A stretch of DNA of 64,000 nucleotides from Linnemannia schmuckeri (taxonomy: Eukaryota; Mortierellomycota; Mortierellomycetes; Mortierellales; Mortierellaceae): positions 124,001-188,000 of the forward strand of contig JANATG010000016.1 of the NCBI GenBank assembly GCA_029449235.1, read 5' to 3'. The first letter of the stretch is position 1. Every line of letters begins with the position of its first letter. Positions 10,612-21,515 of the stretch are shown piece after piece. The notes under the pieces are model-generated. The model saw only the letters and a program-made list of their open reading frames with translations. It made no database searches and was not told the DNA's origin. Position numbers and translations under genes: made by a program.

Positions 10612-13427
10612 TTAGAAGACCTTGGAAGTTGCCATGCCCATCTGGGCGAGGAAGAAATCGAAACCAGCGCAAGTGATCAGTCCATGTCCATGTTCACGTG
10701 CTGTGACTCTCGAACTGATGCTTGTCTGAAGGAGCCTGTCATCGGTTGCGTCTCCTTCTTCCTCCTCCACGATAACAACGACTCCATCACTGCTGACTTC
10801 TCCTTCTTTCGGTCTGCCAGTACTCCCGTGCTCGCTGCCCTCGTTGGTGACAACTTGTGCGGTATCACCCTCCGTCGGCATGTAATTCTCGACAGTGGCG
10901 TCGACTTGGAATGGGGATCCTTCGGGCGAGGCAGTCGCAGATGTAGTCAATCCTTTATCGCCGAGACGATCCTCTTTCAAGCCAACCTCGCTGTCATTGT
11001 CGGGAGTCTGCTGCAGGTGACCGTGGTCGTGGATCTGGGCTGGCAAGGCACGTGCCTCGTTCCGTATCTCCTCCAACTCCACCAAAGGTGCCAGTGCCTC
11101 TGGTTCCTCCCACAGAGCCCGTTGCTTCGCCTTCAAAATTTCCAGGTTTTTAGCGACGGAAATGCTGTTAAAGAAGACTGGCTGGATTTGGCTGTGGTTA
11201 TCGTTGTGGCCGTCCCTGACCTGGTCCTGAATATCCGGTCCATCAGACTGCTCTGTCTCCTCCGTAGCAGCAAGAGCGATCTGCTCGATCATTTCAATAC
11301 GCTCAACGTCAGCAGTCTCCTCAGGTCTGAATTCATCAATCTCGGTCTTGGTCTCGACACCTGTCAGGGTAGCAGTGTCTTGTGAGGTGACATAAGCGCT
11401 TGTCTCGGGATCCTCTGTGGGAGTTGGGGAGTGGCCGTGGTTGCCATCGGCACCGCTTGCTTGCGTCTCGTTGTTGTTGTCGGCATTGTGGACCTGATTA
11501 ACGATTTGATGCCAGAAGACAGGCTCGCCAACGGATGAAGTAGGTGTAGTACGTGCGGGTGCTTCCTCGGCGTCGTTGTTGTTGGGCTGGTGGAGGATAC
11601 TCTCCCGATGGTATCGGCAACTCGTCACGGCGGCCATCATCCGTAATGTCTTGCCTCCTTGTTCCAACTCGGTCTCGGCCGCCCTCATCAGTCTGAAGAG
11701 ACTGTCCACTTTCTTGGCCCGACGCCCAGCTTTGTACGGTCTGGGCTGCTCCTCCTTGGTTTGGATCTCGGGGCTTGCTGCCTCATTCTGGGCCATGGTC
11801 TTGGCCACATCTTCAAGAGATTTTCCCTCAGCGGCCAGCTCTCCCACAATCGCTTGCTTCAACTTCTCCAGTTTCTGGACAAATCGATCCCCACCTCGGA
11901 CCTTTTCCTTCCCCTTAACCGACACAGGCGAGCATCTATTGTAAGGAAGGACCTGGTGACTGCTGGACCTGTTGCTGCTGTTTCTGGAGTAAATGATTTG
12001 GTTGGTGACCTTGCTGCTGGAGACGGGGGACGCGGAGCTGGTTGAGGCGGCGTTGCTGCTGCCCTGTCCGCCGTCGTTGTTGTTGTTGTATTTGCTCAGG
12101 CGGATGGTGGTGTCGGCAACTGCGCTGGTGATGGTAGGTGGGATGGCAGTGCTTGATCCGGGGCTAGTGCTTGCCTCTTCCTCCTTCATCCTCTTGGTGT
12201 GGATGTCAGCACGACGGTCATATTCTTCTTTAGCGAGCCGACCAGGGAGCGCTTGCCAGTTGATGAGTGCATTATTGCGATTATCTTCTGACATGTTCTC
12301 GAGGATGTGGGGTCGGGTTGCGAGAGTGTCTGCGAATTCTTTCACAGATGCGGGCCGGTACAGTATGTTGGTAGTGGAGGCAGTGGTCATGCTTGTCTCT
12401 GCGGCCGTTGGGTGTGTCTCGACCGGGATCGACTGGCCGTTCGACGCCTCCTCGAGGACCTGTTCGCTTGTGTTGTCTGTGGTGGAAGCGGAGGCCATGT
12501 TAGCATCTGTGGCCTGCGGAGTTGTCTCGACCGAGTTGGACTGACCATAAGACTCCTCGGGAGAGGCGGGCTGTTCGGTTGTGAGGGCCGTCGTGGTGGG
12601 AGAGGCAAGAGTACTAGTCTCGTCGGTCGCCTGGGCCACCCCTGCCACAGTCGCGATAGTAGTCTCAACCTCGACGATCGACACCACCGCCGGAGCATCT
12701 GCAGCAGTCTCTCGCTGATCCTCGATGCCGTTAGCACCATTCTCTTCCTCCTCCTGAACGATTTCCAGGACTGTAGAGAGGCTCGATGAGGATCCGACCC
12801 GGGAACGGCGATCTTCCTCCTTGGTCGACCATGCGGAGTTCCCTCCTTCTTTCAAAAACTTCTCGGTAGCAGCGGCCAGGCTGGCCAGTGCATCCACGAG
12901 AGTGACTCTACCGTCGTCGAATTCGATGGCATCTTCCTGGAGGAATGATAAGTCCTCTTGGCCCTATACAAGTTTAAATACAAAATGATATTATTGGTCA
13001 GAATTAATTACAACGCAATTTTTTTGGAGAGGAGTCATACTAATCCTTTGACACAGAAATGCAATACAAACGTAGCATTTTTTCTTGGACATACCTCCAC
13101 CCAACTAATATCGGACTTGGACTGGGCATTGTCGGCGGATGATGCGGGGGTCATGGATGGGATTGCGGAGGCCTGACCGGTACTATCGGGAGGGGCGGGG
13201 ACAGAGTCGGGTTGGAGGGCAGTGAGGGTAAGGGTAAAAGTGGGAAGAGAGGCGGGGGAAGAAGCAAAGGTGGTGATGAAGGGAGATGAGAGGTTCAAGA
13301 AGGAGAGGGTGGTGTAATCGGGATAGAGGGTGGCCAGAGCCTGTGCAAGGTGCAACTTGATCATGTTTGCTACTCTGGGTGGAGGGGGAGGGAGCGAGAA
13401 AGTGGTGGGGGTAGTAGTAGGAAGCAT
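10612..13427 (-). CDS. Large low-complexity acidic protein, function unknown
   Basis: Two exons are read on the minus strand, 13427-13095 and 12963-10612, giving 894 residues. The 131-nt intron has donor GTATGT and an acceptor ending TATAG, and joins in phase 0 (WVE to GQEDLSF). The N-terminal 110 residues are partly ordered (NMIKLHLAQALATLYPDYTT). The remainder is dominated by Ser, Thr, Ala, Glu and Asn, with basic patches such as KGKEKVRGGDRF and KAGRRAKKVDSLFRLMRAAE, so it is probably mostly disordered. A GTAAGT donor near 13712 with a possible acceptor near 13545 suggests a 5'UTR intron. I recognise no domain. The gene is long and open on one strand with a clean intron, so it is very likely expressed protein, but its role cannot be assigned. 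Confidence 0.7.
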
Positions 13428-14119
13428 GGTATAGTATGAGTGGTGTTGGATTGTGCTTTTTGAGTCGCTGGTGTCTAATCGAATGAATGAGGAGTTGAAA
13501 GAGGAAGAGGAAGAGAATATAATTTGAATGAATGGAATGAATGAACTTAAAAAAGAAGATTCGGCATGTTAGCAACAACGGAATGGAGGAAATGAGTGAA
13601 TGCACAAGTACATGCAAGTGGGGGCGTGGAGGGAATGGTAAGACGGACGTCGTTGAGTATGTGTTCGTGTGTGGTTATACTTGGAAGGGTGCTTGGAGTG
13701 TTGTGTACTTACCAGTGGTTGGTGTTGTCGCTATTCGCTGTTGAGAAGGTAGTTTGAAAGGAGAGAAAAAACAAAATCCAAAAAAAGGCGGCTAATGATG
13801 CCTTTTTATTTCGTTTGGAGAAAGCACAGGCGAGCGCGATCCTTCCAGAAACAGTGGTGGCTGACCTCCCCCTCCCCCTATCTTCCTTCGCCCTCCCCTC
13901 ATTTGCACCAGGAAAGTAATACACAAGAACAAGAAAATAAAACATACCAGTTGCAAGTCATTTACATGCCCTCAAAACACAGTCCTTGGCGCTCGCCTTC
14001 TACCTCCATGGCCTTCTTTTCCTGAACAAGATACCAACAAACAAGTAAAAAGGACAAGTAAGTTTTCTAGCGTTAGTTTAGTGACAGTTTTGCTGGACGT
14101 GATCAAGAATCTCAAAACA
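13428..14119. other. Promoter/leader region of the minus-strand gene and short spacer
   Basis: On the minus strand this holds the presumed 5' leader of the large acidic protein, with a possible leader intron (donor near 13712). The remaining bases up to the duplicated segment show no coding signal. Confidence 0.4.
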
Positions 14120-14472
14120 GGTGAGACTAATATCCTCATCAGTCCAAGCCCTATCAATCAGAAATTGCATCAGCCAGACTAACACCATCACCAGCACCAT
14201 TGCCAACATCAACATCAACATTAGCATGCTTCTACTCGAAGGATGGCAACTGGATATGTTGGCTGCTTTATTTACAAAGTACTTAGTCTAAATGTGGGCA
14301 TGAAGCTACTCTACTCTGCCTTACATGAGTACACCCCAAAGGGCCGGATATATGAGCTTGCTTTACCATAGCTGAGGTTGATCAGGTAAAGAAGCAACAA
14401 AAATGAGAGCAAAGACTAGCAGAAAAAAAAACGAAATCGTATGTGGTTAATCCACAGCCTGTAAAAAAAGGT

Positions 14473-14540
14473 GATCTACGCCCATGTAAAAATAGCGATC
14501 TACACCCATGTAACAAGACCAGATGATCCACACCCATACG
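14473..14540 (+). promoter_or_regulatory. Three-fold motif cluster conserved upstream of both paralogues
   Basis: Three copies of a motif close to GATCTACACCCATGTAA start at 14473, 14497 and 14525, spaced 24 and 28 bases apart. The corresponding position upstream of the second paralogue (26218-26284) also has three variants of it. Conservation of motif, copy number and approximate spacing in non-coding DNA suggests protein binding sites. The factor is unknown, and the cluster is about 1.6 kb from the start codon and about 1 kb from the leader intron. Confidence 0.4.
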
Positions 14541-16119
14541 ATTTGTTGAGGCGCTTTACTTCGCCCAACGCGCTCCCTTACTGCAAACAGAGACGAGAAG
14601 AAAAAATGGAGAGGGCTGATCATTTGCTTGGCATTGCTGAATCAATTTAATCATTGGTCATCTTCATTCCTCTTCTGATGCTAGCCACTCTCCTATTCGC
14701 ATTCGCAACGACATCTCTCTTTGCCAGTCTCATCGACCCCCTGATTACCTCCCCGTGCATCAACTTGCGATCGCCAAGTTCTTGATCTGAAAGAACGTCA
14801 TTCCATGCTCTACAAGCTTGCTATCGTCAGAGAGAGCGCATTGAAGAATATTTTCTGCTCGGTTTACTCGTAAGTGGCTCTTCTTCTGGACGCTGCCAAC
14901 GCTCCATATGAAAAATAATTTCGTCCGCTTTTATGTGAGAACTGCACTTCCAAAGAACATACACCATGGACTCAAGTTAGTGCTTGCTTGCCAGTTCTCG
15001 AATTTCTTGGAAACTGCCTTCGTTCGTATCTCCTTCATAGACATTCCACCTCACAAAGGAAGACCCGGTAGCTAGTGGCTGTACCGTTACGAACATGCAC
15101 TTTTGAACAAATTACATAGCTAGATGCCTTGAGTGATGATTCAAGCCTTGATAATAGCGAAAGCGACCCCTAGTGGCCATGGATGTCCGTACAAGCGAGG
15201 GAAGGATGCCGCTTGCATGGAAACAGTACTGGAAGTCACCTTTATTGGTTTTTTTTGCTCAAAAAAGTCTAACTTTTTGTCTGTTGTCTCCACTTTTGTT
15301 GACTGGCTTGACTGCGATAATCTTTTTTCATGTTTTAATCATTCTTCCCTCTCTGTTCGTCTCCTCGTTCCTTTCCATTCACTCTTCCCTTTCCACTTTT
15401 CTCACTCACTCACCTCCCTTCTTCCTTCTCTCTACCGCACTGTACTTCCCTTCCAAAAACTGCAACAACACTCTCAGCTGAGTCCTGATCAGGTAAGCAA
15501 AAAGGACAACACCAGTCACCCCTTCCATCTACTCCATCCCCCCATCTTGCCGCAAGGACCCTTACCGTTTCCACAACAACCACCCCCCCTTGCTCTCTAC
15601 CAACATTCTTGCTCCCACTTAAGCAACAACAACACCACACACAAAGTCTCGGTGTATCTTTCTCTTATTTTTTTTTCTCAGCACAAACCTCTTTGCTGTA
15701 TCCACCTCATCCTATTCTCCGGAGGCACACTTGTCTAGACTGACTTCGATCTGTTGGTGCTACCCACCTGTTTTCCCTTCTTTCTCTGCTCACGACTTTG
15801 TTTTCTTGATGCCTATCAGTAGTACTTGTGTTTCTTTTCTCCTCGAAGTGCGTTTGTCTGTACCCAACATTATTTTGTGTGTTTTACTCTGTGCTGCGGG
15901 AGAAAATATCCTGAGTGACGTCATATCCGACTGCCCCACAACCGGCTTTTTGCAACCCCTCATCTCCTGCGTTGTCTATCTCATACGCCCACACATACAT
16001 ACACACATCAAGACACTCATTGCTCTCTGCAGGACAATAAAGCCTAACTTCGTTATTTTTTTCTTGTGAAATTAAGATATTCTCTATCATCCCCCCATCG
16101 GGTCTGATTCCATATCAAG

Positions 16120-17724
16120 ATGTTCAACAACAAGAAAATCAAGTTATCGATCCAGCGTATCGGCCGCATCAGCATCAAGCGATACCGCCGAGTGCGCCAG
16201 GCAGCATCAGCAAATACGATCAACGCCGCGGATCCTGTGGCTGCGACCTTGAGCGGGTCTATGGTGATCATCACAACAGGGTTTGACTGTTCTCAACCCA
16301 CAACGACCCTCAGCTCTTCTCAGGCTACAGCGAGCTCCGGTCGTTCTTCACTCACTGACCACACGCCCCCTTCTCTAGTGTCCACAAAGCCCATCGAGCC
16401 ATGGAATCCTACCAAGTCCGCTCTGCCTAAGCCTAAGCTTCCAGCAAGCCCTGTGGCAGATCCCGAGGCATCCCAACTTACAGGCTCTCGAGCTTACTCT
16501 CCAGAGCTTGTGGGACGTACCAAGTTTTCACAGTTCTCTGATACAACTCAGTGTTTGGATTTTACTGCTTACTCCCCGGAACCCATGGCAACGGCTACTC
16601 CACGAGCATCCATGGCAGCGGCCAGTCCATCGACATCCACAACAGCGGCTAGCCCAACGCCATTCACAACAGCAGCCAGCCCACAAACATCGACGACAAC
16701 AAGCGTGGAAGATGGATTCTGGAAGACGAATGATCGATTGAAGCGGTTAAAGAGACTAGAGATAAGCTTCCTCGACTTTCGATACGCGTCTATGACTCCG
16801 TTTGACCATCCAGCTTTCTATCCGAATCACTTTGAGGACTCTATTTCGTTGGAGCGGGTTTCGGATACCACCTGGCCTCCTACTGGAGCCACTACAATGT
16901 TCGTCGACCTCAGGACGGAGGAGTTTCATGCCAAGGCTAAAAAAGATTTTCGTCACCAAGTTAACCACGAAGGAGAGTGGCTGGTGGAAAGAGTAGATCG
17001 GAATGGTCACCGGATATTCAACAACCCCAACAGCCGCGAAGCCCGCGAACACTATGCCCACCAGCGCCAAGCCCACCAGCATTCGTTGCAGCGTACCCAG
17101 TCGCAACAGCATGGGTCGCACAACACTAGCACTCGAGCCACCAAAACCCTGCATTTGCACAATGAACACTCGATTTACAAAACTAATATTCCCGACTATC
17201 ACGAGCGATCCGTACCCTACCCTACTCAATCTGGCAGCCACCATCGCCAGAGCAACAGTGAGCATCACTTGTTGAACCACCACTCTCATTTGGATAGTCG
17301 CCGCCATCAGAGCGCTTATCATCAGGCCCAAAATCACCAGTCACATCAGCTGTGGTTATACAAGCAGCAGAGTCAGCATCGGAACGGAAGACGCCTGCAT
17401 GGTCAGCAACCACACGGACAACAACAGTTTAGCCACCAAAATCACAATGTTCAGCAGTGCTTGAGCCAGCAGCAACAGTACAGCCAACGACAGTATGGTC
17501 ACCAGCACCGTGATCAACAGAGCCAGCGACAGCAGCAACAGTTCGATCATCGACAGCATCAGCAACATTACTGCTCGCAGCACTTTGGTCAGGTGGAAAG
17601 CAAGAATCAGCAGCATGGTCAACAGCTTCTTGGACAGAAATCTCATGGACAGCAGCAGTACAGCCAGCAAAGACAAAATAGTCAACAGCCTGGACAGGAT
17701 CAGCAGTATTCACAGCGGCACTAG
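16120..17724 (+). CDS. His/Gln-rich protein with conserved basic N-terminus, paralogue A
   Basis: The frame encodes 534 residues. The start at 16120 is supported by an in-frame TGA at 16105 and by alignment with paralogue B, which begins in the same way (MFN-KKIKLSIQRIG). A 5'UTR intron at 15493-16032 with GTAAGC donor and TGCAG acceptor matches one in paralogue B. Residues 1-60 are basic and strongly conserved (IKRYRRVRQAASANT). Residues 60-200 are Ser/Thr/Pro-rich with several SPE/TAASP repeats. A more ordered segment around residues 210-310 includes VDLRTEEFHAKAKKDFRHQV. The C-terminal 210 residues are dominated by His, Gln and Ser and resemble prion-like or condensate-forming tails. After the TAG at 17722 the same frame continues with His/Gln/Asn-rich codons to about 17990, interrupted by stops at 17767 and 17947, so the tail seems shortened. 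AATAAA follows at 18197. A nuclear role is a guess from composition. Confidence 0.75.
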   Translation: MFNNKKIKLSIQRIGRISIKRYRRVRQAASANTINAADPVAATLSGSMVIITTGFDCSQPTTTLSSSQATASSGRSSLTDHTPPSLVSTKPIEPWNPTKSALPKPKLPASPVADPEASQLTGSRAYSPELVGRTKFSQFSDTTQCLDFTAYSPEPMATATPRASMAAASPSTSTTAASPTPFTTAASPQTSTTTSVEDGFWKTNDRLKRLKRLEISFLDFRYASMTPFDHPAFYPNHFEDSISLERVSDTTWPPTGATTMFVDLRTEEFHAKAKKDFRHQVNHEGEWLVERVDRNGHRIFNNPNSREAREHYAHQRQAHQHSLQRTQSQQHGSHNTSTRATKTLHLHNEHSIYKTNIPDYHERSVPYPTQSGSHHRQSNSEHHLLNHHSHLDSRRHQSAYHQAQNHQSHQLWLYKQQSQHRNGRRLHGQQPHGQQQFSHQNHNVQQCLSQQQQYSQRQYGHQHRDQQSQRQQQQFDHRQHQQHYCSQHFGQVESKNQQHGQQLLGQKSHGQQQYSQQRQNSQQPGQDQQYSQRH

Positions 17725-18421
17725 GCTCACCAGCTACAATCGATGTCACAGCAGTATCGGAGTGAGTAATATCAGCAACACAACTACTGCACTCAGTCCA
17801 CCTACCCCAAATTCAATCCCCAACAGGCTGATCAACAATCCGCCCACTACCAGGTTGACAACCACACTACAGACCACTATTCCGACAGCAACAACCGTCC
17901 TCACAGCGACGGGAACACCCAACACAACCACACTCATAACAGCAACTGACATTATCCTCCTCACCGGCAAAACAACAACAGCCATCACAACGGCACCCTT
18001 CTTTAAGAAGGCAAGCTCCAATGGGACCCTTTGGAGGATTCGAAGATAACAATTAAGGCCCGCAAATTGCACAACTAAGGCTTTAACCAGTACGCGACCT
18101 GACCTTCCGCGGTCGTTTTCATTTTTCCGTCTCCTACTTTCATTCAATCTGTCTAAACGTATCTCCACATATGTTGTCCTACCTGCTCACGACTTCAATA
18201 AACATTCATTGCGAAACCCAAAAAGAAAGCGAAACATTGTCAGCCAAAAAAGGAGATGCAAAGTGACCTTCGAAAAATGTCTATGTGAGTTTCATTGATT
18301 GTTTTAAAGTTTACCATGTTATGTCCAATCGCACCAATATTACTCAGTTTTACAGAGTAGAGGAGAAGTGTATAGAAAAACTCTCGCTGATAAATGAAGA
18401 CATCCGTCCCTGTTTACTTTA

Positions 18422-19832
18422 TCAATTCTGGTCGGAGCGCAAAAGGAAGACACGGAGACTTTGAGAAAGCGTACGAATCAGCTACAGAGGTGTTCACTTT
18501 TATATGAACTTCTACTCGCAGATACCGGATGGCTAGATGACTTGGAAAGTATTGACCTTGGCTGGCCCATGGTGATGATGATGTAGACCACAACCTATTT
18601 CCGTTCCATCGAGAACATAAATAAAGAGGACTAAGTGAACAATCACGTAAAAAACAAATAGCTGTCACGTTTCCAGCAGCAAGTGTGAGATCGCCAGTAT
18701 GAAAAAAAAAACAAAAGAATGTACTCACAGTTCTCTTGTTGGCGAGAGCGTTGATCATGGCAGCCTTAAGATCATCATCTCGGATGTCGATCTGGCTTGT
18801 CAGAGAGTCAGACGCCCTCAAGGCCAGGATGTTGCCATTGATACTGACTATAGTATACCTGGTCTCGTGGATGCTCAAGATCGGCACCATAGCGTTACTG
18901 CTCAACGAACCCTGGTATGTCTGACCGAAAAAAGGATCGACGCTGCGGACAATCACGGTATTCTTAACCAACGAAGCACTGATGACCTCGCAAGGGGATT
19001 CCGCCATGAGGACATGGGCGCCAATGCCCAACTTACGAGCGGGACGGTGCTCTAGGTCGACGATATCGTGATTCCCGACAGAGATGACGGTGCTGCTGCC
19101 AGGCTTGCAGACGAGTGACTTGCTAGAGACGGAGGATTTGTCCTCGATGGTGCTTACCGTGTTAGATTGGATATTGGCATTATTAGTAACAAGGCTGCTA
19201 GGGGCAAGAATTACAGGGTTGGCTGTGCCAGAGGCAGTAGCGGCACCAAAGTGACCGGCTGCCGCGGCGACAAGATTTGCTCCGGGGGTTTCGACGACGA
19301 CCTCTTGACCGTCATCAGCATCAGTCTTGACATCATCGTCATCATCGGCATCATCATCAACATCATCATCAGGATGTGACACTTTGCGGGCCTTGCCTTC
19401 ATGCTTTCGTCCATAGCCGAGGCAGGTAAGTTTATATACAGGATGAAGGGGTTCAAATAAAAATTTGGGGGCGGGTGTGAGAATATCGAAAAAACTATCT
19501 TCATATCCGTTGTAGGCGACAGTAGTAGGGTTCAAAAATTGAAAATTGCTGGCCTTGAGGATCCTAGCAACAGCATGGTAGTTGGGGAGAGCTCTGAGAT
19601 CGATTAGGGAATTGCCGCTGTTTTTCAAGACTTGGAATGTGTAGTACTGGGCGGCAGAAGCGGCCTTGGCAAGCGCGGTGACATGGACGAGGTTGATAGG
19701 TGTGGTAATGGTGATGGGCTGAGCTGGGAGTGCAGTGGACGCAGAGGCATCGATGTTTGGCTCGGCGACAGGTATAGCCTTCACTGGTGAAAGGAAAGAA
19801 GGGAGAGCATTGCGTGTGGGATCTGTGGTCAT
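18422..19832 (-). CDS. eIF5A/HEX1-like protein lacking the hypusine loop
   Basis: The start ATG is at 19832. Residues 50-160 form an unrecognised domain with YYTFQVLKNSGNSLIDLR, followed by an acidic Asp-rich linker. Residues about 260-368 resemble the eIF5A two-barrel fold: LGIGAHVLMAESPCEVIS corresponds to the eIF5A segment with GRPCKIV, SVDPFFGQTYQGS to the DIFTGKKYED region, and MVPILSIHETRYTIVSI to the start of the second domain. The loop carrying the hypusine lysine (TGKHGHA in eIF5A) is missing. This is also true of HEX1, the Woronin-body core protein of Pezizomycotina that evolved from eIF5A. I prefer exons 19832-18729 and 18481-18422 (387 aa, GTGAGT donor, CTGTAG acceptor), because the last exon then ends SLRVFLLRSDQN, like the last eIF5A/HEX1 strand. 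Without splicing the frame runs to 18414 (472 aa). The homology is judged by eye. Confidence 0.55.
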
Positions 19833-21094
19833 TTTGGACAGGACAAGAATATGATTACTTTTCTTAAAGAGGAGTGAACGAGAAAGGGGTGTGAAGGCTT
19901 GATTGCTGTATTCGGTACCGTGTCACAAAAAAAAAGTGGAAGGCTTTTTATGCAAAACAGTAGAAAAATGGATGGTTGAAAGCGTCAGTGTGGGTGTGGT
20001 GAGCAAGGCGATCAGATGAAAAGTTCGAGAATGACTCTGTCAAAAGAAAAAAAGCGGGAAAAATACCTGATTATATATGAAGTCCTAAAAGTAGCAGTTT
20101 GGTATGGCTCCCTTTTAACCATCGATCGATGATCATTTGAGCGTTTAAAGGCGGAAATAAAGCGCCTACGCCATGCGGCCCACAAACAAAAAAAATGACC
20201 GCCGCAGACCCAAAAAAAAAAAAAAAAAAAAAAATTAGATTATTTGCATACTTACGCGGGAGAAATGGTTCGAGACCGTGCTCTGTTCCTCATATATTTC
20301 TTTGTGTACCTTTTGCAGCTAAAAAGGCAGACGCATTGCCACCTCCACACCTGTAGACATCCTACCCAGAACATGTTCTGTATCCTCTCTCCGTGGCATA
20401 GTTACAACCAACGTCTCCTTACTTTCTTTCGGAGATCTGCTTTGCTTGCAATATGTTGGATGTTTCTTGAAATTGCTCTGGTTCGTAACAAGGCTTCAGC
20501 CGATGTCACGAAGGAAGGTGAAGGAGTTCTCGACACCTTTTTTCCTTTTTCACAACACAACGAGGGACTGCAGCTCTTTTGCGCTTTAGCTGAATCACAG
20601 ATGGGCCATGGATTGATCACCTGAGTTAGGTGTCTGGGGCGAAGGTCAGGCCTTCATTACTGAACGCGCCTGTTCTTATCCGTTCTGATTCGAGATGTTT
20701 CTAATTTCGTGCTTGGCCATCAACCTCAATCATCACTTTCTATGAAGATTCAGTGCTATGTGCAATTATGAAAATAATTTCAGTCAATTAAAAAAAATCG
20801 CGTTGGATGATCGCGTCTATGTCTGAACAGTCGATACCCCTGAGTAAAGATTTTGTCTACATGCAACAACAGCATTCTTGATGGAACTCTATTTCTCTGA
20901 ATCATGCACACCCTCTTGGTAGTTGTTGTTGCTTCTGTTGAGAAAGACCTTTATTATTGTTGTATATACAATATCCTGATGCTATTAAAGAGAGAGACGC
21001 TGAGAGGAGAAGTAAAAGAGGATCATGCCGTCTTCTCCTCCTCCTACTGCCTTCGAGTGATCAAAATGTAGCTGAAAAAAAGATGACTTGAAAT
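19833..21094. other. Intergenic region, no gene recognised
   Basis: This contains the leader side of the eIF5A-like gene, an A23 run at 20212-20234, and an open frame of 126 codons at 20244-20624 whose antisense frame is equally open. Neither looks like a known protein. No RNA gene is seen. Confidence 0.45.
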
Positions 21095-21515
21095 TGTTAG
21101 TAGTTGCTGCAAATTATACTATTGCTGGTTCACTTTTCTCTTCTTGTTTCTTCCACATATCCCGACCGGGGGTGTGCCGATCGGCCAGCGCGGATACGGA
21201 CCAGTTGACTACCCTACTAACCTCAATGAGGCCGCACCTCTTCAATGATGTTCAGATGCCTGCTATCCATGCTGTAGAGCGGATTGCATTAGATGTACCA
21301 CAACAAAGAAAGTAAAGAGTTTCTCAAATGTGTCGGACCTTGAGGGGATCGCTGACTCTTTAAACAGACTAGATTTCTCATCTATACTGCCAGATGACAG
21401 GGCAGAAAGTGAAAGCTGCAGCTTATCGACCAACCCTTCTTTGTTAGTAGCACGCTTCAGAGTGCATCAAGGCACTCGTTTCGCAAACCCAACCCAAATA
21501 ACCATGCCGAAGAAC
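21095..21515 (+). repeat. Degenerate dispersed repeat, copy 1 (inverted partner near 55.1-55.4 kb)
   Basis: The plus strand here matches the reverse complement of about 55085-55380. Both copies share a peptide reading around LLTSMRPHLFNDVQMPAIHA and a second block around the bases GCACTCGTTTCGCA. Copy 1 has roughly 110 extra bases between these blocks. Stops and frame changes lie outside the shared block, so these are probably relics of a repeated gene or transposon that I cannot name. Confidence 0.5.

Larger units (their letters stand above)
14120..18250 (+). repeat. Segmental duplication, copy A (partner at about 25.86-30.15 kb)
   Basis: This block aligns by eye, in the same order and orientation, with 25855-30150. 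Shared elements are the upstream motif cluster at about 14.47 kb, a stretch ending TTTACTTCGCCCA-CGCGCT near 14.56 kb, a possible exon end at an ACTCGTAAGT donor (14870), a block around GGATG-CGCTTGCATGGA near 15.2 kb, a CT-rich leader, a 5'UTR intron (15493-16032), the protein-coding region and the AATAAA end at 18197-18202. The two copies are about 11.8 kb apart. Similarity is high in the leader and N-terminal codons and falls away in the repeat-rich C-terminal half, so the duplication is not very recent. Confidence 0.75.

Noticed and set aside
10549..12789. Long plus-strand open frames
   Set aside because: They are antisense to the spliced 894-residue minus-strand gene, are broken into short overlapping pieces and have no coding character of their own.
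16756..17749. Minus-strand open frames opposite the His/Gln-rich gene
   Set aside because: They result from CAG/CAC-rich codons on the plus strand, which leave few stops on the opposite strand, and they are hydrophobic low-complexity sequence.
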